35,902 nt of DNA from Muribaculaceae bacterium (GTDB taxonomy: Bacteria; Bacteroidota; Bacteroidia; Bacteroidales; Muribaculaceae), in contig JAFLTL010000023.1 in assembly GCA_022510505.1 (NCBI GenBank), forward strand, positions 1 through 35,902, written 5' to 3'. Below the pieces are notes generated by a model that worked only from the letters and a program-made list of their open reading frames with translations, did not search any database and was not told the DNA's origin. This document shows, piece by piece, positions 25,410-33,996 of the stretch. A program made the position numbers and the translations under genes. Each line of letters opens with the position of its first letter. Position 1 is the stretch's first letter.

Positions 25410-25442
25410 TTTGTTCAGTCAATTAGAATAATATTAACTTTG
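25410..25442 (+). promoter_or_regulatory. Promoter of the iron-sulfur fusion gene
   Basis: TTTG (25410-25413), 21 bases, then TAACTTTG (25435-25442), close to the Bacteroidetes consensus. The start site would be near 25448, giving a leader of about 35 bases before the ATG at 25483. Confidence 0.6.
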
Positions 25443-25482
25443 CAAAGATAACATTTTCAGAAGCAATTAGCCTTATATCGTT

Positions 25483-27024
25483 ATGTTAAAGAGACTGAGA
25501 GTAGTTTTGGCGTTACTATTCCTGATTGGAATAACTTTTCTGTTTGTAGACTTCAGGACACTAAACGGGAGCTGGGTAGACTTTTTCAAGGAGGCTCAGC
25601 TGATTCCGGCCTTGTTTGCCACTTCATTCGTGACAATAGCCGTGTTGTTGGTTCTGACGTTGTTGTTCGGCAGGATTTACTGTTCTGTGATTTGTCCGTT
25701 GGGTGTGTTACAGGATATAATTTCGCGAATCGAGATGATATTTATGAAGAAATCAAAGAGACATTCGCGTTTTAAATATTCCAAGGGATATCCTGTGTTG
25801 AAGTATGTTGTCGCGATATTGTTTTTTGCAGCGATGATTGTTGGAGCGTATGTTGTGGGTGTCAGAGTCTGGGCCTCTTTGATAGAGCCCTACAGTGCTT
25901 ATGGCCGGATAGCCTCATCGTTTTTAGGTCCAGTGTATGACTGGGGAAACAATATATTTGCCGACATAGCCGTTAGTCAAAATAGCACCACCTTCTGGCA
26001 TGTTTCGGCTCAGAAATTCGGTGGGATTGTTACCTGGATCGCGTTGGCAACTGTTATCATACTGATAATTACAGTTGGCTTTGCCGGTCGTTTATGGTGC
26101 AACACTATTTGTCCGGCAGGAACTTTATTGGGAATATTTTCAAGATTCTCATTGTTCGCTCCTGTGTTTGACAGTTCAAAATGTGCGAAGTGCCGCAGAT
26201 GTGAGAAAGACTGCAAATCGCAATGCATTAATGTGGCCGAGCAGAAGATTGATTATTCAAGATGTGTAACATGTTTTGATTGTATAGGAGATTGCAAATT
26301 TGATGCGATGCACTATACATTCAGAGTAAAATCAAAAAAGGAATCAAAAGTGAAAAAGAATTCTTCGAACGAACCGGAGCAGGTAAACGCTACCCGAAGA
26401 GGATTTCTTGGAGGTTTACTTGCTCTCGGAGCGGGTGCGGTAGCAAAAGCCCAGTCAAAGCTTACCGACGGTGGCTTAGCCCCTTTGAAGGATAAAAAGA
26501 ATCCGGAGAAAGAGACACCGGTAGTACCTCCGGGTGCGTTGGGTTATAAGAACTTCTACGGTCATTGCACAGGTTGCCAATTGTGTATAGCGGCATGTCC
26601 AAACGGCATATTGACAGCGTCGACATCACTTGACAGTTTCATGCAGCCGGTGATGAAATTTGACGTGAGTTATTGCCGTCCCGAATGTAACCGTTGTTCT
26701 CAGGTTTGCCCTACAGGTGCGATACGTCCGATAACGTTAGGGCAGAAGACCGATATTTCGATTGGTCAGGCCCGGGTATATGTAGACGAGTGTATAGCCT
26801 ATCTTGGCGAGGCTGTTTGCGGGATATGCGAACGTCATTGTCCTGTCCAGACAATATCGATGATGAAGGTAGACCCCGAGGATGATTCTCCTCGTCCCCG
26901 TCGCAGACCGGTAGTTACCGAAAGCCGCTGCATAGGTTGCGGGGCATGTGAGAACATGTGCCCGGTCTATCCCGAGAGTGCGATACGTGTAGAAGGTCGT
27001 TCGATTCACAAAGACATATCATGA
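25483..27024 (+). CDS. NapH-NapG-like iron-sulfur fusion protein
   Basis: A 513-residue protein. The first half resembles NapH/FixG-type membrane ferredoxins: spans near 5-22, 42-65, 108-126 and 182-202, two RxxCxxxCPxG loops (Cys67/71 and 206/210), then two 4Fe-4S sites at about 234-248 and 261-275. A basic linker (KSKKESKVKKNSS) leads to ATRRGFLGGLLALGAGAVA (Arg305-306), which looks like a twin-arginine signal. Four more cysteine clusters follow at about 360-505 (CTGCQLCIAACP, CNRCSQVCP, CGICERHCP, CIGCGACENMCP), as in NapG/MauM ferredoxins. In other bacteria NapH and NapG are separate and pass quinol electrons to the periplasm. No nitrate reductase gene is nearby. The stop overlaps the next start (ATGA). 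Confidence 0.88.
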   Translation: MLKRLRVVLALLFLIGITFLFVDFRTLNGSWVDFFKEAQLIPALFATSFVTIAVLLVLTLLFGRIYCSVICPLGVLQDIISRIEMIFMKKSKRHSRFKYSKGYPVLKYVVAILFFAAMIVGAYVVGVRVWASLIEPYSAYGRIASSFLGPVYDWGNNIFADIAVSQNSTTFWHVSAQKFGGIVTWIALATVIILIITVGFAGRLWCNTICPAGTLLGIFSRFSLFAPVFDSSKCAKCRRCEKDCKSQCINVAEQKIDYSRCVTCFDCIGDCKFDAMHYTFRVKSKKESKVKKNSSNEPEQVNATRRGFLGGLLALGAGAVAKAQSKLTDGGLAPLKDKKNPEKETPVVPPGALGYKNFYGHCTGCQLCIAACPNGILTASTSLDSFMQPVMKFDVSYCRPECNRCSQVCPTGAIRPITLGQKTDISIGQARVYVDECIAYLGEAVCGICERHCPVQTISMMKVDPEDDSPRPRRRPVVTESRCIGCGACENMCPVYPESAIRVEGRSIHKDIS

Positions 27025-28424
27025 AAAAAAATATAAAGGAAAATATCGAGATGAAGTCGCGAAGGAACACCTTGAAGGTGTTGGGCGGCGGAATGTTGGC
27101 AATGGGTCTTTCATCGGTGTTACCGGGATGTGGAGACAAGAAGAAAGATCAGGGAGGAGCATCGAAGGGAACAGGTGAGATGACCTACAGGGTCAATCCG
27201 ACAACCGGTGATCGTGTATCCTTGTTAGGGTATGGTTGCATGCGTTATCCGACTCTTCCTGATACAGACGGTGTTTTGGACCAAGAAGCGATTAATGAGT
27301 CGATAGATTATGCCTTGGAGCACGGAGTCAATTATTTTGATACGTCTCCGGCCTATTGTCGCGGTCAGAGCGAGACAGCAACCGGGATAGCTCTGTCACG
27401 TCATCCAAGAGATTCCTATTTTATTGCAACAAAGCTGTCGAATTTTGCGCCCGAGACGTGGACACGGGAGCGGTCGATCGCAATGTTTGAGAATTCTTTG
27501 AAAAATCTTCAGGTAGATTATATCGACTATCTGTTACTTCATAGTATCGGTCAGGGTGGCATGGAAACCTTCAACAAGAGATATGAGGACAATGGTATTC
27601 TCGATTACCTGATAGAGAAGAAAAAGGAAGGAAAGATCAGGAATCTTGGTTTCTCCTATCATGGCGACATAGCCGTTTTCGACTATCTGTTGCAACAACA
27701 TGACGAGGGTAGAGTCAATTGGGACTTTGTTCAGATTCAGCTGAACTATGTCGACCAGAAACATGCCAAGGACCTAAATCCTCGAAACACTAACGGAGAA
27801 TATCTTTACGGAGAACTTCAAAAGAGGGGTATTCCGGCTGTGATAATGGAGCCGTTGCTCGGCGGTCGTCTTGCATCGTTACCCACCAATCTTAGCAAGT
27901 TATTAAAAGAAAAACGTCCCGATGATTCAGTTGCCTCCTGGGCATTCCGCTATGCCGGCACTCCCGAGGGAGTATTGACGGTATTGTCGGGAATGACTTA
28001 CATGGAGCACCTGAAGGAGAATGTCAACACCTACTCCCCCTTATTGACGGTTAATGAGGAGGAAGACCATCTGTTGCAACGAATAGCGACGATGATGCTG
28101 GAATATCCTACCGTAGACTGCAACGCATGTGACTACTGCATGCCATGTCCCTACGGACTGGATATCCCAGGTATTTTCACCTTCTACAACAAGATGGTCA
28201 ACGAGGGCACGATCGTGACCGACAATCAGGACCCGGCCTACCGGCAAGCTAGAAAGGATTTTTTGGTTGGCCTTTTCAGAGAAGTAGAACCAAGACGTCA
28301 GGCCGGTCGTTGTACTAATTGCGGGGAGTGCCTAGACCATTGTCCACAGACAATCGATATCCCGGCTCAGATGGAAAAGATACATCATTATGCCGAGGGA
28401 TTGAGACGCAATACCTTGTCGTGA
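27021..28424 (+). CDS. Tat-type aldo/keto reductase with C-terminal ferredoxin domain
   Basis: A 467-residue protein. SRRNTLKVLGG (Arg14-15) is a twin-arginine motif, and its hydrophobic stretch ends in LPGC (Cys37), a lipobox, so the protein is probably a folded lipoprotein in the envelope. The reductase barrel follows, with the catalytic tetrad Asp107, Tyr112 (DTSPAYCRGQSE), Lys138 (ATKLSNF) and His174 (LLLHSIG). The C-terminus has CNACDYCMPCPYG and CTNCGECLDHCPQ, ferredoxin-like clusters. The start overlaps the stop of the iron-sulfur fusion by four bases, so the two are translationally coupled and likely form an electron path. ATG at 27051 is an alternative start that keeps the Tat motif. 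Substrate unknown. Confidence 0.9.
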   Translation: MKKNIKENIEMKSRRNTLKVLGGGMLAMGLSSVLPGCGDKKKDQGGASKGTGEMTYRVNPTTGDRVSLLGYGCMRYPTLPDTDGVLDQEAINESIDYALEHGVNYFDTSPAYCRGQSETATGIALSRHPRDSYFIATKLSNFAPETWTRERSIAMFENSLKNLQVDYIDYLLLHSIGQGGMETFNKRYEDNGILDYLIEKKKEGKIRNLGFSYHGDIAVFDYLLQQHDEGRVNWDFVQIQLNYVDQKHAKDLNPRNTNGEYLYGELQKRGIPAVIMEPLLGGRLASLPTNLSKLLKEKRPDDSVASWAFRYAGTPEGVLTVLSGMTYMEHLKENVNTYSPLLTVNEEEDHLLQRIATMMLEYPTVDCNACDYCMPCPYGLDIPGIFTFYNKMVNEGTIVTDNQDPAYRQARKDFLVGLFREVEPRRQAGRCTNCGECLDHCPQTIDIPAQMEKIHHYAEGLRRNTLS

Positions 28425-28480
28425 CAATCAACCTAACCGTTCAAACCTTAGCAAAAGAAATAATTCCAAAAAGCGAACAG

Positions 28481-29731
28481 ATGGATACAGAGAGAGCTAT
28501 TCTGGTAGCCTTGGTCACCCCTCGTCAAGACGATGTCAAGACAAACGAATACTTGGACGAGCTGGCATTTCTGGCCGATACGGCCGGCGCAGAGACAGTC
28601 AAAAGATTTACCCAGAAGGTCGATTATCCTAATCCCAGGACTTTTGTGGGAAAGGGTAAATTGGAGGAGATAAAGAAATATGTCGAGGAAAACGAGATAG
28701 GCATGGTAATCTTCGACGATGACCTGACAACGAAGCAGGTGTCGAACATCGAGCGCGAATTGCAGGTTAAGATTCTGGACCGGACCTCTCTGATTCTAGA
28801 TATATTTGCCAAGCGAGCCCAGACGGCGAGTGCGCGCACTCAAGTTGAGCTGGCCCAGTATCAGTATCTATTGCCTCGCCTGACACGAATGTGGACTCAC
28901 CTCGAGCGCCAACGTGGAGGTATTGGTATGAGGGGACCCGGTGAGACTCAGATAGAGACCGACCGTCGTATCATTCTGGACCGCATATCCCGTTTAAAAG
29001 AAGAACTTAAAGCCATAGACCGTCAAAAGACGATTCAGAGGAAAAATCGCGGAAAACTGACGAGGGTCGCCTTGGTGGGGTACACGAACGTCGGAAAGTC
29101 GACACTGATGAATTTGTTGAGCAAGAGCGAAGTGTTTGCCGAGAACAAACTGTTTGCCACCCTCGACACTACAGTCAGAAAAGTTATCATTGACAATCTG
29201 CCATTCCTGTTGACCGACACAGTTGGGTTTATCAGGAAATTGCCGACTCATCTTGTCGACTCCTTCAAGTCGACACTCGACGAGGTCAGAGAGGCCGATA
29301 TACTGGTTCATGTTGTAGATATCAGTCATCCGGGTTTCGAAGAGCAGATCGATGTAGTGAATAAGACATTAAGAGACATCTGCGGCGAGCACAGCGACAA
29401 ACCTGTGATTATGGTGTTCAACAAGATCGATGCATTTGTCTACAAACCGAAAGACAGTGATGACCTGACGCCAATTACGCGGGAAAACATCTCGCTGGAG
29501 GAGTTGAAGAACACATGGATGAATCGTCTTGCACCGGGGAGTTGCGTCTTTATATCGGCAAAAAAGGGAACGAACATCGACGAATTGAAAGGGATGCTCT
29601 ACGAGAGAGCCAAGGAGATTCATCTTCAGAGATTCCCTTACAATGACTTCCTTTTTGACAAATATGACGAGTTGACGGTAGAAGGAACGGAGGAATTAGA
29701 GGATGGAATGGAGCAGACTGATATGCAATAA
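28481..29731 (+). CDS. hflX: GTPase HflX
   Basis: A 416-residue cytosolic GTPase that binds 50S ribosomal subunits and splits stalled ribosomes in the species where it was studied. The HflX N-domain (NPRTFVGKGKLEE near 51, RTSLILDIFAKRAQT near 101) precedes the signature RGPGETQIETDRR (151-163). The G motifs are GYTNVGKST (200-208), DTVGF (246-250), NKID (314-317) and SAKKG. The ATG at 28481 gives the usual N-terminus; the frame is open further upstream but has no support there. It lies 57 bases after the reductase and overlaps the dGTPase gene by 29 bases. Confidence 0.95.
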   Translation: MDTERAILVALVTPRQDDVKTNEYLDELAFLADTAGAETVKRFTQKVDYPNPRTFVGKGKLEEIKKYVEENEIGMVIFDDDLTTKQVSNIERELQVKILDRTSLILDIFAKRAQTASARTQVELAQYQYLLPRLTRMWTHLERQRGGIGMRGPGETQIETDRRIILDRISRLKEELKAIDRQKTIQRKNRGKLTRVALVGYTNVGKSTLMNLLSKSEVFAENKLFATLDTTVRKVIIDNLPFLLTDTVGFIRKLPTHLVDSFKSTLDEVREADILVHVVDISHPGFEEQIDVVNKTLRDICGEHSDKPVIMVFNKIDAFVYKPKDSDDLTPITRENISLEELKNTWMNRLAPGSCVFISAKKGTNIDELKGMLYERAKEIHLQRFPYNDFLFDKYDELTVEGTEELEDGMEQTDMQ

Positions 29732-31034
29732 GCGATTCGGTCTTGAGAATTATCATGACCCCCGGAATCGCGGCTCTCGCAGCGAATTTCAACGGGACCA
29801 TGACCGACTGGTGTTCTCATCACCGTTCCGGAGACTTCAGAATAAGACTCAGGTGTTTCCTTTACCGGGAAGTATATTTGTTCATAACAGGTTGACTCAT
29901 AGCCTGGAGGTTTCATGTGTGGGTCGTTCTATGGCCAACGAGATTTCGGCTCGATTGAGAAGAAAGTACGGAAACGAATCATGGAGCGACATGCTGGACG
30001 GCTTGGGCGAAATAACGGGAGCGGCATGTTTGGCCCATGATCTTGGTAATCCACCCTTCGGTCATTCGGGTGAGAATGCAATTTCGACTTTCTTTTCCCG
30101 GGGAGGCGGGATGTATCTTCAGGACAATATTGATGAACCTCAGTGGAACGATCTGATTCATTTCGAGGGGAATGCAAATTCCTTCAGAGTTTTGACCCAC
30201 CGGTTTCAAGGTCGAAGGACCGGAGGTTTTGCTATGACCTATTCGACCTTAGCCTCGATAGTGAAATATCCCTATGAATCGTCGGCCGCACGTGAGAACG
30301 GCAAATTCGGTTTTTTCACTTCGGAGAGGGAAAGTTTCATGAAGATAGCCGACGAGCTCGGTTTAAAACGGTTAGATGGAGAGTCGCTTGCCTATGCACG
30401 TCATCCGATAGTCTATATAGTCGAGGCCGCCGATGATATCTGTTACGAAGTGATGGACATCGAAGATGCCCACAAACTTAAAATCCTCACAACCGAAGAA
30501 GTAATCGAGAGATTTCAGGCCTTTTTTCCAGATGAAAGGATCAAAGAGATGGAAGGGGTTATGGAAACGATTCATGACCCGAACGAAAAGGTGTCGTATC
30601 TTCGGTCATGTGTCATTGGCAGGTTAGTTGAGAAATGTGCCGATGTTTTCGTGGAGAATGAAGCTGAGATACTTGACGGCACGTTTTCGGGAAGTTTGAT
30701 TTCTCATTTGCCGGAGCGTGAGAAGGATGCCTATGGCAAATGTGTGGAATTATCCTATGAAAGAATCTATTCAGCTTCGAGTGTTGTTGACGTCGAACTT
30801 GCAGGTTACAGGATACTGACTTCATTGATGGAAATTCTGGTGGATGCTGTCAGGAATCCGGGTCATAGTTACTCGAAATTGTTGCTGTCGAAAATTCCGA
30901 GTCAATATGATATAAGAAATCCCGAACTATTCGGGAGAATCCAGGCGGTTCTCGATTATATTTCGGGGATGACCGATGTCTATGCTCTGGATCTTTTCAG
31001 GAAACTTCAGGGGCAGTCTCTGCCAGCGGTTTAG
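29703..31034 (+). CDS. dgt: dGTPase family HD-domain triphosphohydrolase
   Basis: A 443-residue protein of the deoxyguanosinetriphosphate triphosphohydrolase family, which cleaves dNTPs to nucleoside and triphosphate. The opening SRSEFQRDHDRLVFSSPFRRL and KTQVFPLPG, then HNRLTHSLEV (His66) and AHDLGNPPFGHSGE (His112, Asp113), are the family signature with the metal-binding HD residues. A later ICYEVMDIEDAHKL carries the last metal ligand Asp. The start is fixed by the conserved MEWSRL opening, which places it 29 bases inside hflX in another frame, suggesting coupled translation. Preferred nucleotide is not readable from sequence. Confidence 0.93.
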   Translation: MEWSRLICNKRFGLENYHDPRNRGSRSEFQRDHDRLVFSSPFRRLQNKTQVFPLPGSIFVHNRLTHSLEVSCVGRSMANEISARLRRKYGNESWSDMLDGLGEITGAACLAHDLGNPPFGHSGENAISTFFSRGGGMYLQDNIDEPQWNDLIHFEGNANSFRVLTHRFQGRRTGGFAMTYSTLASIVKYPYESSAARENGKFGFFTSERESFMKIADELGLKRLDGESLAYARHPIVYIVEAADDICYEVMDIEDAHKLKILTTEEVIERFQAFFPDERIKEMEGVMETIHDPNEKVSYLRSCVIGRLVEKCADVFVENEAEILDGTFSGSLISHLPEREKDAYGKCVELSYERIYSASSVVDVELAGYRILTSLMEILVDAVRNPGHSYSKLLLSKIPSQYDIRNPELFGRIQAVLDYISGMTDVYALDLFRKLQGQSLPAV

Positions 31035-31046
31035 CATTATCGAGAG

Positions 31047-31472
31047 ATGCTGAAGCAGTTTAGAACAACCTTTGGTTTCGGGGTACATTCTCCTTTTGCC
31101 TATGATTTCATAAAATCGGTTTTAAGGGAGAAATTGGCCTATTACGCCTATGATGAAATGGACTGTGAAGCCGGAGCCATACATGAAAAACGGTTAATTT
31201 ATCGACTTGGTTTATACGTTGAGAACAACAGAGACAAAATTGCGGGCTTAGCGGTGATAGATAACCCGAAGTCTTTGAAAAATATATGGTCCACGGTTTC
31301 ATCAAATCATATTGTCTATATAAATTTAAAGAAAATAGAAAACAAGAAGTTATTTTTGCAAAACCTTCTGGAGAATCAGAAACATGGCATGAGTTTTACA
31401 AATCCGGGAAAGAGGGTCGTGCTGGCCACTCTGGATTATTTGCCACGTCAGGATTACCGGTTGTTGTTTTGA
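31047..31472 (+). CDS. Small protein with GVHSPF motif, possibly a shortened methyltransferase-like protein
   Basis: A 141-residue protein. FGFGVHSPFAYDFIKSVL followed by YYAYDEMD resembles the N-terminal helical region of a Bacteroidetes family of SAM-dependent methyltransferase-like proteins. The Gly-rich SAM-binding core expected after it is missing, and only a short alpha/beta remnant (IAGLAVIDNP, HIVYINLKK) is left. It may be a natural short relative or a reduced copy. It lies 12 bases after dgt and 10 before the next gene, in the same operon-like run. Function not recognised. Confidence 0.65.
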   Translation: MLKQFRTTFGFGVHSPFAYDFIKSVLREKLAYYAYDEMDCEAGAIHEKRLIYRLGLYVENNRDKIAGLAVIDNPKSLKNIWSTVSSNHIVYINLKKIENKKLFLQNLLENQKHGMSFTNPGKRVVLATLDYLPRQDYRLLF

Positions 31473-31482
31473 CAAAGTAAAA

Positions 31483-31905
31483 ATGACTGCATGTTTATTG
31501 TTGATAGGGTCGTTGTTGATTGTCGGGTTAATTCTTAGGCTGACCCACAGAGATGACTGTGATTCGGAAGATAGTCGGTCTTCAACGGTCGTAACACCGG
31601 TTAATCATGGTGAATTTTGCTGTGGCACTCACGAAGTTTGCCAGAAGTTCAACGAAAATATACTGAATGGCCCCGACTACTACGATGATGAAGAACTGGA
31701 CCGATTTGCCGGTAGGAATGGTGATGACTATGATTTCAAAGAGATAGATGAGTTCAGAGATGTTCTTTACACGTTGCTTCCGACCGACATAGCAGGTTGG
31801 AGTGTCTCCTTGCAAAAAAGAGGGATAATAATTCCGACGGATTTAAAGGATGAGCTCATAATGTTGTTGAGTGAAAATTCAAAAGAGATAAATGTCGCTC
31901 CTTGA
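31483..31905 (+). CDS. Membrane-anchored hypothetical protein with Cys cluster
   Basis: A 140-residue protein with one N-terminal membrane segment (about 2-19), a Cys-containing segment HGEFCCGTHEVCQK near 43-55, and an acidic C-terminal region (YYDDEELDRFAGR, FRDVLYTLLPTDIAGWSVSL). The pattern looks familiar from conserved Bacteroidetes proteins of unknown function. Its stop overlaps the metal permease gene by 14 bases, so the two are probably made together; a link to metal transport is only inferred. Confidence 0.72.
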   Translation: MTACLLLIGSLLIVGLILRLTHRDDCDSEDSRSSTVVTPVNHGEFCCGTHEVCQKFNENILNGPDYYDDEELDRFAGRNGDDYDFKEIDEFRDVLYTLLPTDIAGWSVSLQKRGIIIPTDLKDELIMLLSENSKEINVAP

Positions 31906-32686
31906 ATATGGCTTTTTTCGGAATGCTTTGATTGGCATACTTTTCATTAGTGTGGCAGCAGCTATAATAGGCACTTACGTCATTATCAGGCGGTTGGTGG
32001 CGATAACGGGTGGTGTTACACACGCATGTTTCGGAGGGTTGGGCTTGGGATATTTTCTCGGGTGGAATCCTTTGATAATGGCTGCTTTTTTTGCGATAGC
32101 CTCGGCCTTGGGTGTTGAGTGGATGTCGTCAAACCATAAGGTGAGGAGTGATTCGGCCGTGGCAGTTATCTGGGCACTTGGGATGGCGATAGGTATCCTG
32201 TTTGTTTTTCTGACTCCCGGTTATGTTCCCGAGTTGAATTCTTTTTTGTTTGGCAACATATTGACAATCACGCTGACCGATATCATAATATTCGGTGCCT
32301 TCACGTTGATATTGTTGGTTTTCTATTTCTTATGTTTCAACAGCATCGTAGTGGTGGCTTTTGACAGGGATTACTCGGCGGTTTCTGGGCAACCGGTGAA
32401 GTTTATCAATATGTGCATGGCCATCTTGGTGGCGATATGTGTGGTGTTGACGATAAAGATGGTTGGCATCATGTTGTTGATGTCGATGTTTTCTTTGCCG
32501 GCGTTGATAGCAGAGACTCGATGCAACAGTTTCCGGTCAATAACCTTATGGGCGGTAATAATTTCGGTTGTGACGTGTGTTTCCGGGCTGGTTATATCGG
32601 CCTATATCGATGTTCCCTGTTCGGCGATTATAGTGATTATACAGGTAGTGTTATTTGCAATAGGTCGTTTGTTTACAAAGCGTTGA
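31892..32686 (+). CDS. Metal ABC transporter permease, ZnuB/MntB type
   Basis: A 264-residue integral membrane protein of the ABC-3 family that forms the channel for zinc, manganese or iron uptake in the inner membrane. About eight spans are visible, with family phrases IGTYVIIRRLVAITGGVTHACFGGLG, DSAVAVIWALGMAIGI and KMVGIMLLMSMFSLPALIA. The ATPase and the binding protein are not in the window, so it must work with partners coded elsewhere. Starts inside the preceding gene and ends one base before the rhodanese gene. Confidence 0.9.
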   Translation: MSLLEYGFFRNALIGILFISVAAAIIGTYVIIRRLVAITGGVTHACFGGLGLGYFLGWNPLIMAAFFAIASALGVEWMSSNHKVRSDSAVAVIWALGMAIGILFVFLTPGYVPELNSFLFGNILTITLTDIIIFGAFTLILLVFYFLCFNSIVVVAFDRDYSAVSGQPVKFINMCMAILVAICVVLTIKMVGIMLLMSMFSLPALIAETRCNSFRSITLWAVIISVVTCVSGLVISAYIDVPCSAIIVIIQVVLFAIGRLFTKR

Positions 32687-32687
32687 C

Positions 32688-33005
32688 ATGGATAAATTTA
32701 TAACGGTAGATGACAGGAAGTTTCAGGACCTCATCAACGAATGTGATTATAAACTTCTGGATGTCAGGAGGCCAGATGAATTTGCCGAGGGACATTTGCC
32801 GAATGCAGTGAATATAGACGTAGAGAATCCTCTTTTCGACGAAAAGGTGAAGAGCATGTTTCCGCCGGATTCAAAACTGGCGGTTTATTGCCGGAGCGGA
32901 CGTCGGTCGGCTTTGGCTTCGGAGAAACTTGTAAAAGACGGTTATAAAGGGGTCGTTGACTTAGTAGGCGGTATTTTAGGTTGGACCGGTCCCGTAGTTA
33001 GATAG
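32688..33005 (+). CDS. Single-domain rhodanese
   Basis: A 105-residue cytosolic rhodanese. The active-site loop is CRSGRRS (Cys68), and the family phrases LLDVRRPDEFAEGHLPNAVNI and LVGGILGWTG are present. Such proteins carry a persulfide for sulfur transfer. It follows the permease by one base. Its last 30 bases overlap the 3' end of the WYL regulator on the other strand. Confidence 0.93.
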   Translation: MDKFITVDDRKFQDLINECDYKLLDVRRPDEFAEGHLPNAVNIDVENPLFDEKVKSMFPPDSKLAVYCRSGRRSALASEKLVKDGYKGVVDLVGGILGWTGPVVR

Positions 33006-33896
33006 GGCATCTCTGAGGGCTTTCGTTACCATGTTTCTCAGTTCGACAGGTTCGATTACAGTCACGTTATCGCCCATTGCGAGGAGTTCAGAGACAAAAT
33101 CGCGTGTCAGTTTTAATTCATAGGTGAATATGACATCGCCGTTGTGGTCCTCTTCGGCCTGTTGGGAATGATGTAAAGGCACCGCTCTAATATATTTGGC
33201 CTGGATTGGTTTGACACGGAGCACAACCTTGCGGGTTTGACCATTACTGAATATCACTCCGAAATAGTCGGAAGTGAAAGATTTCGGATCGAAATTTTCA
33301 GGATAATCAAACATTTGGGAAGAAATACGAAGATTATTCATTCGGTCAAGCGCATAGGTTTTAATTCGGTTTTCCCGAACGTTTCTTCCCGTCATGTACC
33401 ATCGTTGCCTGAAAATGTTAAGAAAATAGGGTTCAACCATTAGGTTGGTGTGACCCAAAGATCTGTCGTAACCTTTATAATCGAAGTAAATTATATTATT
33501 TGACTTAAGTGCTTCGAGGATGGGATGAAGGAATTTACGCGCTGATGGAACCTCCTCGAGGAAGATTTTGTGGGAAAGTTCTTTTACATTATGAAGTACC
33601 CCGTGGGTTGCGACAGCATTCAGCAACCAGTTGTTCATGGTTTCTTCGAAACGGTCATTGAAGCCATTTTCTTTGATGAAGTATTTCTTTGATGAATTAT
33701 CGAAGAGAACTTCTATGCCAAGTTTTTCATCGATAGCTTTCAGATAGTTGTAGAAAGTTCTTCGGGGAATCTCTTCTTCTCCGTTAGCGTGTCGGCTATT
33801 GGACCATAGACGGTCTATTTCTTTTTTGCTTAGGGATCCATGTTGAGTTATAACGTCAACAATCCAAAGCATAGTAGAAAGTTGGTCTCGATACAT
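32976..33896 (-). CDS. WYL-domain transcriptional regulator
   Basis: A 306-residue regulator. Residues 1-75 form a helix-turn-helix region (LSKKEIDRLW, IPRRTFYNYLKAIDEKLGIEV). The WYL domain lies at about 130-205 with IIYFDYKG, EPYFLNIFRQRWYMTGRN (WYM in place of WYL) and KTYALDRM. A C-terminal WCX-like part follows. WYL proteins sense ligands, often nucleotides or nucleic acids, and control nearby genes. I chose ATG at 33896; a TTG at 33929 is inside the predicted -7 element. It is divergent from the DUF2851 gene and convergent with the rhodanese gene. Confidence 0.88.
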   Translation of the reverse strand: MYRDQLSTMLWIVDVITQHGSLSKKEIDRLWSNSRHANGEEEIPRRTFYNYLKAIDEKLGIEVLFDNSSKKYFIKENGFNDRFEETMNNWLLNAVATHGVLHNVKELSHKIFLEEVPSARKFLHPILEALKSNNIIYFDYKGYDRSLGHTNLMVEPYFLNIFRQRWYMTGRNVRENRIKTYALDRMNNLRISSQMFDYPENFDPKSFTSDYFGVIFSNGQTRKVVLRVKPIQAKYIRAVPLHHSQQAEEDHNGDVIFTYELKLTRDFVSELLAMGDNVTVIEPVELRNMVTKALRDALSNYGTGPT

Positions 33897-33926
33897 TGAT
33901 GATGCAAGCTGGGGTTTGATTAGGCA

Positions 33927-33958
33927 CAAACTTACGAACTATTCTGTCATTCTGCAAC
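33927..33958 (-). promoter_or_regulatory. Promoter of the WYL regulator
   Basis: On the minus strand GTTG (33955-33958), 20 bases, then TAAGTTTG (33927-33934). The start site would be near 33921 and the leader about 25 bases. It overlaps the promoter of the divergent gene by 16 bases. Confidence 0.55.
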
Positions 33959-33973
33959 TTATTCGTATATTTG
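33943..33973 (+). promoter_or_regulatory. Promoter of the DUF2851 gene
   Basis: TCTG (33943-33946), 19 bases, then TATATTTG (33966-33973). Transcription would start near 33979, after the in-frame ATG at 33976, which favours the ATG at 33997 as the true start. Confidence 0.5.
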
Positions 33974-33996
33974 CGATGATAGAGGTCCCTGATACT

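Noticed and set aside
25483-28424. Periplasmic nitrate reductase locus
   Set aside because: The NapH/NapG-like fusion is followed by an aldo/keto reductase; no NapA, NapB or NapD is present.
31892-32686. Complete metal uptake operon
   Set aside because: Neither an ATPase nor a metal-binding protein gene is found beside the permease.
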